Source: Brachionus manjavacas (Eukaryota > Rotifera > Eurotatoria > Ploima > Brachionidae). Taken from it: DNA of 64,000 nt. The stretch spans positions 4,402,001 through 4,466,000 of the forward strand of contig JAHQIY010000004.1 of NCBI GenBank assembly GCA_019054805.1, in the 5' to 3' direction. Both the position numbers and the translations under genes were made by a program. This document shows positions 46,001 through 58,030 of the stretch, one piece after another (the stretch's first letter is position 1; every line of letters starts with the position of its first letter). The notes beneath the pieces were generated by a model. The model worked only from the letters and a program-made list of their open reading frames with translations, was not told where the DNA came from and did not search any database.

Positions 46001-47399
46001 AAAAAAAAGATCGAAATTAAAATAATCGATAACTTGTATTGATTTTTTCAAAAATTAAAATTACCTCTGCAAGCGGCAAAAGATTTTTGACAATTTCCAC
46101 ATCGGATGTTTGTAGATCTTTGATCAAATTTAGATCTGAAATTCTAACTGAGCCTATTAATTCATGTCTAGAAAAGCGTCCGAATTCCAACAAGGTTAAG
46201 TGCAGTGTTCTGCTGTTCAATTCCTCGTATGGTAATTGAAAATAAAAAGTTTCCTCGAAAACGGGCTGTAAAGTTTTTCTCTGTATTTTTGTTTGGTACT
46301 TTTTCTTCTTATCAGGCAACATAATCACTTTTACATAAGTGTCTGGTTTGCTTAAATTTGGCGAATTTGGCTGCGACCTCGAATTTGTCGACACAGCCAA
46401 AGAGCCAAAATTGTTCGAGGCTGAATTCGACTTTATGTTCGGATATATTTCCACCTTGTTAATGGTCACTGAAAATGAGCGAATTTCTTCGTTGTACCGC
46501 ATGGTCAAATGTATTTTACCTTTGGATATAACTTGATTGGTTTCGATTCCTGCTGAGCTGTATTTTGTGTACAAATGGGGCTCGATCTTTCCAAGATCAT
46601 TCTCAATGCGATACCTGACCACTTTGACATTCAGGCCCGGAATTTCGACCGTTTGTGAGTTGATCTTTTGAAAAGGCTTCAATGGAAAACTGCTTGTTAG
46701 GTCTGTAGATTGTCTGATCAAAGTTCTGCACGAATTGGTCTTTCTTGGCTCATAATTTGCCACGTGTTCTTCATTGATTGAATTCGACTGATGCAAATGG
46801 CTGTGATTTCCATTGGTGTTGAATTCGGCCGATTTCTGTGATATGGAACTTGAGGACGAAAGAGAAAAATCATTTGTGGAACCGCACGAGTCTGTGGATT
46901 TATTTATCTGAAAATTTGGAGATTGTAAATGAGTGGTACCAGTGTTGTTCACATTCGAAATCATTGATTGCTTCTTTCCCCTAAAACTCTGTTTACAGCT
47001 GGCAGAAGTGGACGAAATGCCCAAGTTTGCATCCATTGGGCTACAGGACATGTTCGAGTTCAAATTGATGGCTGACTCTTCCAGTTCAGAGCTGTAATTT
47101 GTCGAAAGTTTTCGGGGATTGCTGCTCGAGTTGACTGAGCTTGTCTGGGCGATTTTTTTGTCTTCGGGAAATTGATCAGCCTCAGCTCTGGCGTTTGTTG
47201 TAGAAATGGGCAATGCTTCGGACGTGCCAGGGTCCGATTGCGACAGCAAGTTAGTGTTTAATTGTTGTATTTTTTCTATTTTTTCACTAATGTCGAGCGA
47301 CTGGCGAAATTTGTCCATCCATTCAAAGGCAGCTTTGCCAGAGTTGTTGAATGTGTTCAGTTTTTCGCCAATCTTGTTCTCAAAGATTTGTTTAAACAT
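43024..47399 (-). CDS. Tandem-C2-domain protein, synaptotagmin-like
   Basis: Three exons (46065-47399, 43917-44037, 43024-43421; phases agree) give 617 residues. The first about 285 residues are Ser/Asn-rich and disordered, with no membrane segment. C2A (about 290-445) has KPDTYVKVIMLPD and FSRHELIG but reads LEFGRFSRHE where calcium-binding members have an Asp-rich loop; it also holds a Ser/Asn-rich insertion in loop 1. C2B (about 446-585) has ELGELTLTLCYLPAAGRLTV, MDINGKSDPYVKV and VIDYDRVGSNE, so its acidic calcium ligands look complete, and it ends in the WYRMLENPRKPV helix typical of synaptotagmin C2B. A basic tail ends SRGSDF. The general plan is closest to SYT17 (B/K), but orthology is unproven. 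The role is probably in vesicle or membrane traffic. Intron 1 (2 kb) carries a SINE piece and a foldback element. The ATG at 47399 is the first in frame. Confidence 0.85.
44624..44747 (-). mobile_element. Truncated SINE copy in intron 1 of the C2 gene
   Basis: Reverse-complement match to the SINE body at 17003-17126, including GAGGCGCTCATCTCCTTTTC and GTTGATCATCTACACCA. It lacks the tRNA-like head. Confidence 0.85.
44752..45056. mobile_element. Foldback MITE with about 105-bp arms
   Basis: The arms at 44752-44858 and 44951-45056 are inverted copies, about 93% identical, starting ATTGGCTTTCTTAAATA and including CATGACAAGTTAAACAGATT. The loop is about 90 bp. It abuts the truncated SINE within five bases. 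The superfamily and target duplication are unclear. Confidence 0.85.
45393..45431. repeat. Perfect 14-bp hairpin in intron 1 of the C2 gene
   Basis: AATAAAGCATCACA, 11-base loop, then its exact reverse complement. It could be the remnant of a small element or a structured RNA segment. Confidence 0.75.
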
Positions 47400-48477
47400 A
47401 GTCAATTGGAGCTAATTTTCTCTAAGCTTATTTAGTTCGAAACAAATTATAAGTAAATAAATCTTAAATTTTATTGATTTTCTTATTATTTATTTTCAAA
47501 ATAATTCCGATTGTTTAAGTTCTCTTCAAAGTTGATTTTTCCGAATAGCAAAAAAATAATTTTTTTTGAGAGAATCTTAAAAAACATAAATTTATTGTTT
47601 TAATTTCTTTTTTAAGTATAAAAATATAAATTGAAAAAAAATAAATGCTGAATAGAGTCGAGTTGCTTTCAGCCTTGAATTAAGGATAATTAAACCCCAA
47701 TTCACAGTCTTGAAGCTTTTTCTTCGAGATATTTCTGTGAAAATTGCGAGCTTAATCGATAAACTTGTCCAACAAAAATGTCATTCTCATTAATGAAATT
47801 CATTTAGCACAAGCCTATTATTAAATTTTGGCTAAACATGATTTCAAAATTTTGGTAAAATATACAAGAAAAACAGGATATCCGCGAGTATTACGAAAAA
47901 ATTTTTGAAGAAAAATAATCAAAATGCACACTGAAAACTAATTCCGAAAGCATATAAATATTGAATATAAAATAAATCTAGATGCTTTTGGTAAATAAAT
48001 TTGTTCAAAAATCCTGGAAGTCGAAATGTTTAAACCCAAAACGGAATGAATTGTTATTAAGATAATGTTTTATCCCGCCGCAAACATTTACGATACTCAA
48101 TCAATTTTTTCTAAAGATTTTTCTAGTTGGCAAATATACAGTCTTGCTTCTAAAGTGGATTTAAATCATGACTCTTCAAGGAGGTAGTGAAGTTGGGAGC
48201 AATTTTTTGTGCACCACAGCAAATTAAAAAAAAATAATTTTCTTGGAAAAAATAATTAAAAATTGACAAAAGACATTTGACTTTAATGCACTCTATGTAT
48301 TTTATGCCATAAACTCCAATATAATTTCTTTCCTAATATACTATTTTATGAACCTATTTAATTTAATCTGACCAAAACCTGACTAATATGTACTTTCTGC
48401 ACATTATGCTATTAGTTCCAATGTATTTGCTTTCCGAGTATGATATATCAAAGGATCATTTTTATGGAATTGGATGA
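47400..48477. other. Upstream region of the C2 gene, no other gene seen
   Basis: AT-rich; about 48060-48230 is slightly less biased but carries no frame I can name. It may hold the 5' part of the LINE fragment that follows. Confidence 0.4.
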
Positions 48478-48740
48478 ATGAAGTATGAAAAACATTCATG
48501 CTATTGTCTTACTCGTGAAAGAATAAAGAACTGTCTTCCGAGATTTAACTTTTTTACAAATAGAGTCGTAAATGGATGGAGTATACTCCCGGAAGATGCA
48601 ATAGATGCAAAGAGCCTAAATAGTTTTAAAGCGAAGCTTGATATTTGGATGGCGAAACAAAAAGAAGTGACTGCTACAGCTCTTTAGAGCTATGCTCAGA
48701 TAACCCCTAAGCTGCAGATTATACTACTACTACTAGATTG
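48478..48740 (+). mobile_element. LINE polymerase C-terminal fragment
   Basis: Encodes KNCLPRFNFFTNRVVNGW, then PEDAIDAKSLNSFKAKLDIW and a stop after TATAL. This is the C-terminal end of a LINE reverse-transcriptase protein and the same family as 61130-61293. After the stop come CCCCTAAGCTGCAG and a short TAC microsatellite (48724-48735), the 3' end. Confidence 0.75.
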
Positions 48741-51700
48741 AAATGGTTTCATTGACAACAGATGAAATTTATTCACAAATGTTAAAAATTATAAATAAAA
48801 TCTTTATTTATATCGACTAAAATACTCTTCTCTAAAAAATAAAAGATGTTTAGATTTGATCACTTTTTTCAAAGATTTATCCAATTTTACTTTGACGCCT
48901 GGTAAATTTATAAATGCATTAAAGATATATTTTTTTCATTTAATTAAAATCAAAGCTATTAGATTAAATATTTGCGTATATTTTTGTTAAACATTTTCAC
49001 AACAAGCTAAATTTGCTCTAAAATTACTATTTTAATTTTTTTGTGTTTTAATTTAACTTTGATATTCACTCAAATTTAATAATCGAAATTGTTTGCCAAT
49101 TTACGCAACAATCAATTTTTGCATTTTGTTTCATTTTTTGTTTTACAGAAATAAAAATTATTATATTTTGAAAAAATATTTATTTGTAAATAAAAGTGTT
49201 AAAATTTTTTTTAACTGTATTTTTCTATCGCATTTCAAAATACCTTTTTCTTTTGATTCAGAATCCTGGAAAAATTAAACACCTGCTTTCCTAGATATAT
49301 ATTTTTCATTGTGAATTACAAAAGAAAAATTATTTTTCTTCAAATACTGCGAAAAATCCATTTAATTAAAATGCTTTGAATAATTAGTTAAATTAAAAGT
49401 ATCAGTAGAAGCTATTTAATCAACTGGTATAATTTACAGAACCAATTTAAGAATATCTGAATAAAATTTTTTCTATTTCAATGTCCCTTTTTTACCGACA
49501 TATTAACCCTCGATTATTTAAACGAGCTTAATTTCGTGTAAATCGCACAGTTAGAAGCCAGTTTGTTTACCGGAGTCAAAATAAATAAAATTGATAGTGA
49601 AAACTTATCAAAATTTATCATGTTGTTGAAAGAAAGGAGTAAGACTTTATTCCAAATGGTCAAGGCTCTGCCTAAATAATTTTTTTAATTATAAATAGTC
49701 TAATCATTATAGAAAAAACTAAGAATTTTTTAATATTTAAATTCGAAAAAAAAAGGTTTTATTTGATCTTTTTACTTTTTTTTTCCTTAAATAGAAAATT
49801 AAATAAAATTTTACAAAATTTGATGTTTATTACCCCAATTGTTTTGTTATAAAGATAGTTATTAAATCATGCAATAAAAATAGTCTATTTTAATTTCATT
49901 TAGGATACCTAGAGGAATTGATGTTCAGCTCAAGCATTAATATATTCTTGATAAAATATTCTTTTGTTCGCAATCACAGAATGGACTCCCATATGTTGTC
50001 ATAAATTTCAAATTAATATCGAAAAGGTTATATTGAAAGGAATTAAATTGAAAAAGCTGATTTAAATTGGAAAAATTAGCGTTTCAAATAAAAAAAAACA
50101 TCAAAAATCTGAATTTTAACAAAAGGCTTAAGAAAAAAGGAATTAAAAATTTCAAATTTTTCTAAATATCCATTGCTATTAGGGTGCTTAAAGAAATTAT
50201 AATATTAAATTATTAAATCTGAAAAATTTAAATCAAAAATAAAACGATCAATCAAAAAATTGAAAATGACTTGATTTATTAGAGTATACTAGTCAAGTTT
50301 AAATCTCTTTTCGGTTCTAACTGAAATTTTCCTTTTTACATAGACTACTTTTGGTTATCTAAAAAAATCTATTTTAAGTGAAATATTTTAAAATTAAAAT
50401 AAAATTGTTTCAAACTGCTTGCGTTTGATTTTTAAAATTTTAATGGAATAGTGGCCGATAACCTCAATAAAAACCTTTTTAAGAACCTTTATTAATTTTA
50501 CCTTTTAATTAATCTAGTAATAATTGAAAAAAGGTGAAAAGCAATATTAAATCGTGAAGGTTTCTAAATGTCGCAGGACATTAAGTGCTTAATTCCTAAT
50601 TTAGAAAATATATTTAGAAATGAAAAAAATTAATGAAATTAATTGAAAGTTTAAAAAAATTATATTAGGCACTTTTTTATCTTAATAGCTCCTTGAACTC
50701 TTTACCTAAAAATGATCAAATTATTTTTTCCTTTCTATTAAACTAGGTATCTGTAAAATAATGCATCTTCATTTCATTCATTAATGTGTAGTCACCTATT
50801 TTTGTGATAATAGTTTAAATAATTTTTAAATCGTTACACATGCTTACAAGAAAAGAAAACAATTGACAATATTACTACTATATGACAATTCTTATCATCC
50901 AGATGGCACAATACATTAATGATATGAAATGACAAAGCTTGTTGAATGATGAAGCTAAATGTAGGCCTGGATTAAAAAAAAATATTTATTCTATTTACTT
51001 TACCTTTATTACCAAAAGTGCTAAAATAATAATTAAACAAATAATTATAGTTATCTATTTTATGCGAACAGAATTTAGACTTGTTAGCTATGATTAGTCC
51101 TTTGTAATTTAACTAAAAAAAAGGAATTTAGAGTTTAAAACCTTATTTCAAATTGACAGATAATTAACTTTTGGCTTGAACATTGAAAGCATAAAAATGA
51201 ACAATTTATGTAACAAACAAATCCCTCATGAGACTTGTATTAATTAAAATTATTTTTTATCGTCACAATCAAATAGAACATCGATGGAAAATTTTTAAAA
51301 ATAAAAATTTGCTCTTGTCTAATTTAACATTTTAACACATGATTTCTAATTTTGATTTTAAATCCAGACAATTTAGCTCAACAAATATTAGTTGAAAAAA
51401 ATTTAGAATTTAGTTCAAAAAATACTTTCGTGATACGAGTTCTTAAATTTATTAAATAAAAATAATTAAATATAATCTTTGGAATTAATAAAAAATTTTA
51501 CAAATTTCATGATTGTATGATCGTAAATAATAATAAAAAAATATTAATTAAGTTCGATAGCTATAGAAACTCGTGTTTTAAACATACCTTGAATTAAAAA
51601 TTCTCAAATACGCATAACAATTTTTTTAATGATTTTGACTATTCTAAAATCGTATTTAAAAAGGATTAAATTTGTTGTTAACTCTGAAATTCTGAATAAC

Positions 51701-53760
51701 TTTAAAGATTACTTTATTCAAAATAGTAGGTTCAAATTTAAGAAAAAAATGTTGCTAGGTTGTGAGATTAAAATATAATTTGAAATCACAAAAATAATGA
51801 AAATTTACAATTTTAAGCCATATTTTTTTGCATCAATGACAACCAAATCCGTTTTACTAATTGTCATTTTAAATTAGTAAAAATTCTAACTGATTAGTAC
51901 ACATAATAAATAAATTGATTTTAACTTGAGTGAAGCTTCCTGATTATTTCAGATCTTTGAAAATTTTACCAATATAAGCCTAATATTCTATTTTATCTAA
52001 ATTTTGAATTAGGCTGATTAATTAGATTTGAAGTTCTAAGATCAAATTCTTCAAGTATGTACACAAGGTACTTGTCAAATCATAGGGCAATTCGCATTTG
52101 AAACTAACGCACTTATTATTACTGATCGAATTCTTCAAATTTAAGTGCTTATGACTGTTTTTCACTCGAAGGCAAATTTTTCTTTTAATTTCTTTAATAA
52201 CTTCTTTAATTGACCAGAAAATCAGCTTAATATTTACATAAACAAAATTTGAAAATTAATATAACGAAGAAAAGGATGAACCAATTTTTTTTTCACCAAA
52301 AGAGAAATTATCTAAAAGCTGACTAAAAAAATTATTTTACTAAAACATTAATAAAAATAATTCAAGCACAGGAGACTTGCTAATCCAAAGCTGCCTTAAT
52401 TCAGTCTTTTGAATGACTGGTTCACAATTTACCTCCTTTTTATTATTTTTTTTTAATCCTAATTGAAATCACGGTCTAGGGATTCTGATAAAGACAAAAT
52501 TATCTTATTTTCTTCTAAAAAATAATTTTTTGTGTTTTATCAAACAAAAGCGAACATTAGAATAATAAAATAAATGAAATTTTTCTCAAAACTTTATCTC
52601 ACTGCTTTTTTGAAATAATCAATTTGTTTCTATAATATAGTAAAAAAAAAAGTTATTTTCTATTCAATTTGAATTTCGTTCTTTTAATATAGAAAAATTG
52701 AAACTTGAACAGATGTTTTGTAGTGCCATAATTATAAAATCATTATTTTCTATTACTAATAAACAGAATTTGAATCAACGAACAAAACTTTTGGGCTCAA
52801 TTTTTTTTTAATTTTATAGTCCTCCAAAAAATAAGCTCTAGTTAGATAAATTAATTTCAAGTCTAATAACCTCTGCCAGATTATATCAATCTTAATCATT
52901 TTTGTTTTAAATTAAAGTTGGTAAATTTCTTTACAATAATTGGGAAAAATTTTGTTTATAAATTTATGTGATCTGAGTTTAAATTTCAAAAATATAAATT
53001 CGAATTTCTGAAACTATGGTTTATGATTTGGGACACTTTAAAGAAAATCTTTTTTTTTATTTCGTGATTACCAAGTAAATTAAAATTGTTACTAAAACTG
53101 GACAAAACGATCAAGATATCAATAAATATCTTTAATTAAAATTATTTTAGCATGCAAAGTGCATTATTAAATCAGGAAAATTTTTTGTCGATAATTGCTT
53201 TTATTTTAAAATAAAAAATAATCATATTTTGAAATTTTTAATTAATGATTAAACTAATAACTGATATTTTTTATTTTATAGTTTACGTTAAACAACAATT
53301 ACTCAAAGCTTATTAGGACTAAATTTAATTATTTCTTGATAAAAATTTATGCTTGCTTCATTAAAATTCATTATTAAATAGAAACAAACTTGATTTTTTT
53401 CTTTTAAAGGAAGAATGTTAACCATTACATTGAGTGCCAACGAAAAAACCCTTTTTGTTTCATTTTTTAAACAATCTTCGATAATTAAAAATTCCAATCA
53501 ATAAAATTATTTTTGGCGGGATCATTAATTATTGATTACACACACTAACAAAAATTTATTTTTATTATTTTATATAATAAATTTGGTATCTTGTATCTTC
53601 AGTTTTTGTGTCTCGCTCATTCTCTTGTGAGATTAACTTCTAAAAACAAAAAAAAACTACCAGCTTTTTCCAAAATTAAGTCTCAACGGAATGTTTTATA
53701 AACATCAATTTAATAGAAAAAAAATGAATCAAATCTAAAAATTATCTACGACATAGCTTT
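48741..53760. other. Gene-poor AT-rich stretch, nothing recognised
   Basis: About 5 kb without a convincing exon. Open stretches at 49093-49278 and 53303-53497 (minus) are short, of biased composition and unsupported by splice or family evidence. Confidence 0.45.
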
Positions 53761-53975
53761 TTCTGCAACCGAATTGTCAATGACTGGAACGATCTTAACG
53801 ACTCCATCATCATAGCCAAAAGTACCAACGACTTCAAAAGCAAGCTTGACAAAACAGCAACTTAATTACGGCAAGTGGCTACCACACAGGGTGTCGTCAC
53901 CCATCGCGTTATGCATCATTCTGCATGCAAATCGCGACTTGTAGCCTACCCCTTACTACTACTACTACTATCTAA
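53761..53975 (+). mobile_element. LINE 3' fragment with TAC-repeat tail
   Basis: Encodes CNRIVNDWNDLNDSIIIAKS then TNDFKSKLDKTAT and a stop, the same protein end as the fragments at 48478 and 61130 but more diverged. It is followed by a GC-richer 3' segment and CCCCTTACTACTACTACTAC, a microsatellite tail. Confidence 0.65.
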
Positions 53976-54177
53976 TCTTGAATTTCCAACATTCACAATA
54001 TGGGTTTAAAATTTTTTTTGTCCAAATCCATATATTTTGCTATTTTTTTAAAGCTCATTTTAATTAATTCTTTTTTTTACTTCTTATTAATGACAAACGA
54101 TTCACCTTATTTTTATTTGTTTATTTTTCCACATTACGATAGAATAATTATAATTTAAGCATTTTAGAGAATTAACG

Positions 54178-54205
54178 ACCCCTTACTACTACTACTACTA
54201 TCTTA
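54178..54205 (+). repeat. Second copy of the CCCCTTACTACTACTAC tail
   Basis: ACCCCTTACTACTACTACTA repeats the sequence ending the LINE fragment at about 53950. It is probably the last bases of another LINE insertion. Confidence 0.6.
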
Positions 54206-54475
54206 ACGAATTAACGAAAAGGCAGCACACTGGAAAATTGTTGAAAAACTGAATCTTGTACTATTCATGGACAAAATTATTCTTCGATCGTCTAACTAAT
54301 TTTATTCTTTACTACGAATTTATTAAACGATTAAGAATAAAATATTTAAAAATTTTATTTACTTTAATTTTCAATAAAACAAATACTAATATTTGCTATG
54401 TTTTTTTTAATTAAAATTTCTTTTCCATTTTGTTATATAAATCAATCTTTTAAAACTTTTTAATCTCTAAAAATT

Positions 54476-54690
54476 AAGCTCTTTAGTAAGCTGACTGATT
54501 TTTTCAAATTAGTTGAAGTAACTGATCTTGACCAGTCATTAAAAGATGAGTGGTTCAATAGCAAATGTGTAAAGAAAAAAACGTGTCCGAAATGTTGTAA
54601 GTCCATGAAATGCATAATAACAAAATTTTTCAAGAATAAGAATAATAGTAATTACTATTTATTGAAAAAAAAACCTGTATAGACCTCATA
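54476..54690 (+). mobile_element. Short frame with zinc-ribbon-like CPKCCKSMK, possible transposase start
   Basis: An open stretch reads LVEVTDLDQSLKDEWFNSKC then VKKKTCPKCCKSMKC. A paired Cys motif followed by a Met-Lys end resembles the N-terminus of IS1595/Merlin-type transposases. It is too short to be sure, and no catalytic part follows. Confidence 0.25.
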
Positions 54691-56537
54691 GGTCAAAAAG
54701 TTATAAAAAAAAATAATTTCAAAATTAAATAAAATAAATATAAAAGTAATTGAATCTAAGTAATATTCCATCAAACTATCATTTTTTAGTAATAAAAAAA
54801 AAAGCTAAAAACTCTAAGAAATTTAACTTAAGAGCGAGAAAAAAATGAATTGTGTTAATTTATTTATTTTTTATTTACTTTTTAATTAATAATCTGTCAA
54901 TAAACTTATAATTTCTCTATTCTTTTAATTTTTGGTCTACTGAAATACCTTTGTCCAGCTAAAAATTTATGAATTATCAGAGTCGAAAAATTGTTACTCA
55001 ATCATGCATAATCAATGTCTATTGATGATACATGGTACAAGACCCTATTTTTCAATAATTTTCCAATGTGCTTCTTCGTAATTTCTGAAAAATTCTTATG
55101 TTACAATTATTCAGTCATAATGTAGTAAAAAAGATAAAGTGAATCGCTTGTCATAAATAAGAAGTAAAAAAAGAATTAAATAAAATGATTTTTCAGAAAT
55201 AGCAAAATATACTATTATAAATAAATGAATGAAAAAAAATTCTTAAACTTATTTTGTGAATGTTGAAAATTAAAGATTATTAAAAAGGAAAATATTTCAA
55301 ATTAACACTTTAAAAAATTATAAAATTTTTGTAATAAATTTTAATATTTTTTCCTATTTAATCAAATTAAATAGACTTCTAGCTTTTAAATTCGTAAAGT
55401 AGACTTGCAAGCTTAGATTTTTCCATTCGGTACCTCGGTTGAAAATTCGGTACCTCGATTTTGCTTGAGGAAAAGCAAATTCAGCAACTTAATTTCATTT
55501 CATTTGACAAAAAATTAAAAATTTATTGAAATTTTCAGAAAAATTATTAAAAAATTAAAACAAACATATTTTCGTATTTCATGGTAATAAACCACATTAT
55601 TTGACAATTATTTAATTGATTTAATTGATAAAAATAAAAAATTTTAAATTTTATGTTGACAATAGGTTAAAATTTTTAACACAAAAAGTTATTTTAATTT
55701 TTGAAAATTAAAAAAAAAGAAATATAGTTTAGGAAACTTGCGCTCCATATCGAATGTTTGTTGAGAAAATAATTCTTTTTTTCCAAATGTAAAACTGGAA
55801 AATAAATTAAATAATTTAAGAAAAAGCTTTCAAATTTAGGATTTTTTTTAATGCTTTTAAAAAATTACCGATTTAATTAGAATACCATTAGTTAATATCA
55901 AATAACTTGAAATAAAACTTTTATTTGCCAGGAACTTGATTTCAACCCAGTCGTTTCAAATATTAACAATTCCCTTAAATAAACAAAAGCATGAAAACTG
56001 ATGAATTGCTAAATTTTAATCTAGCTTTATCATCATTTGATGTTTACGTAATATTCATCCAAAATTTTTTTGACTCTGAATATCAAATAATTAATAACTA
56101 TTCTTAATTAACGATTTTTTAACAACTTTATTTAATAATATAAACTTGATGTCTCATTAAATTTTACAAAAAAGTTGACTCACGAAATTATAAAATTTTC
56201 TCAATTTGATTCGGTGCAGTTAATTCTCAAAATTACATTAAACATTGTTTTGTCATGAAAGTCCTATTAAGCAGGCATAAAATCAAAAATCGAAAAATTT
56301 ATAAATGTGAGATTTTGTTTGTTTCAATAACAACATTTGAATAACCTAGCTGAATAACAAAAAAAATATTATTAGATTTAAAAATTTTGAAGTAAATTTG
56401 AATCCTTAAACAATGTTTGAAAGAATTATGGGATAAAAAATTCAATAATCTATCTGCTTCTTGGTATTTTTTTAATTTATAGTGAATTTATGTCGCTTTA
56501 ATATATTTTGAAATTGCTAATTTTTTAGATTATATAA
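54691..56537. other. AT-rich stretch, nothing recognised
   Basis: No gene seen. A small direct repeat TTCGGTACCTCG occurs twice at about 55427 and 55447. Confidence 0.4.
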
Positions 56538-56955
56538 ATGGACATGGCAATTAAATGGCAAAAAACGGATGATTTTGAAGTTGAAATTTTAAATGTGGAA
56601 TCGTCAGAATAGTTAAATGGTCTCAAGAATGTACAAAACTTGGCCAATTTTAATGAAAGTGACGAAGAAAGTTTTGCACAGACAGAAACAATCACATTCA
56701 AAGAGAGTGAGAGTTTCGCTAATGCAACATATTCTGATGATGAATTATAAAACGTTGAGTCTTCTGTTGGAGAGGCTATTAAAAATAAATCTAAAAAAAA
56801 AAAGTTTGAGAATTATCCAAAAATTGCATCAGAAGTTTCAACTGCTTCTGAAGAAACACAATTTGCATACAAAGCCGATAGCTTGTCCAGAGTGCGGTAA
56901 ATTGATGAAAAATGAGCGAGGCCTAAAGCAACACATCTCAAAGATGCATAAATAG
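56538..56955 (+). pseudogene. Decayed C2H2 zinc-finger frame
   Basis: From ATG at 56539 one frame is acidic (FNESDEESFAQTETITFKES) and broken by two in-frame stop codons (TAG at about 56611, TAA at about 56748). In the neighbouring frame a C2H2 finger, CPECGKLMKNERGLKQHISK plus MHK and a stop, closes the region. So at least two stops and one frame change separate the start from the finger. The finger resembles those at the start of some LINE proteins as well as host zinc-finger genes, so the origin is open. Confidence 0.5.
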
Positions 56956-57559
56956 TACTTTTTATTTAGTTTTTTTTGGAATCAAGTATTTAAAAAATAT
57001 ATCCTTGGTCACATAAATTTTATTACTAGTAACGAAAATAAAAAATCACAAAAAAAAAAAATTTATAACTAGTTAAAATCAAAAAAAATACTTAAATGGT
57101 CACATATTAGGTGACCAGTGAATAGGTGAATTTTCAAAAAAAATCTGGTCACAAAAGCGACATGGCCACAAATCTATTATTAATTTTAAAGTTTGGTTGG
57201 AATTTTTTTTAATTTTAGATTTTTTTCTAAAATATGCTAAACTCACTTTATATTTTGGGTCTTGATTCTATCATAAATTAATATTTAACTTCAAAATCAG
57301 AAAAAAGTATAGACTTTCAGTAATAAAAGATAAACTAGAAATTTTCCTGTATAAAAATTCCTGTTGAAAAAAAACCTATAATTCTATTTTTTAATTAGAA
57401 TGTAAAATATAATACATTTTTACAATTAAAACATTAAAAGAACTAAAATTTTGACTTGGTAATTATACCACAATTAAATCCCGGTATATTGTTTTTTTTT
57501 TTTTAAATAAGATAATTAAAGCTTTAGATTCATGATTAAAATGAATCCACCTCATTACT

Positions 57560-58030
57560 TGACTAACTGAATTAGATCCTTTTTAGACTCTAGGACATTA
57601 AAGGTAAATGTGAATGACCATCTGAGCGAAGAATACCAAATAACATCAGGTGTCCCTCAAAGCTCAGTAATTAATTCTCTTTTATTTAGTATATATATTA
57701 ATGACATCCCCAAAAGAAACAAAACAAATAACGAATACTCTCTGCTTTTCGCATATGAAATTTACATTCTTCATCTATGACAAAAAGGCGAATCTAGAAA
57801 ACAAGATAAATAAATACATCAACGAACAAGAACAATAGGGTTTATTAAATGGAAAGTGAAGATATCAGTTAAAAAGTTGTGTTCAGTAGTCTTTTTTAAG
57901 TATCTACCCTTAAGTTAAAATATGATACTCCCTCCAACATCTTGCACCATCAGACTTTTAATAAACTTTAATTACTAACAGTCTCGAAATGGCTTTTTGA
58001 ATATAGGGAGAGATGTGTTGGGACAGGACT
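57560..58030 (+). mobile_element. Decayed LINE reverse-transcriptase fragment
   Basis: Encodes SFLDSRTLKVNVNDHLSEEY, QITSGVPQSSVINSLLFSIY and INDIPKRN, the conserved RT motif usually written SGVPQGSVLSPLLFLIYINDI. The following FADD box reads FAYE here, so the catalytic aspartates are lost, and stops follow. Inactive and old. Confidence 0.75.
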
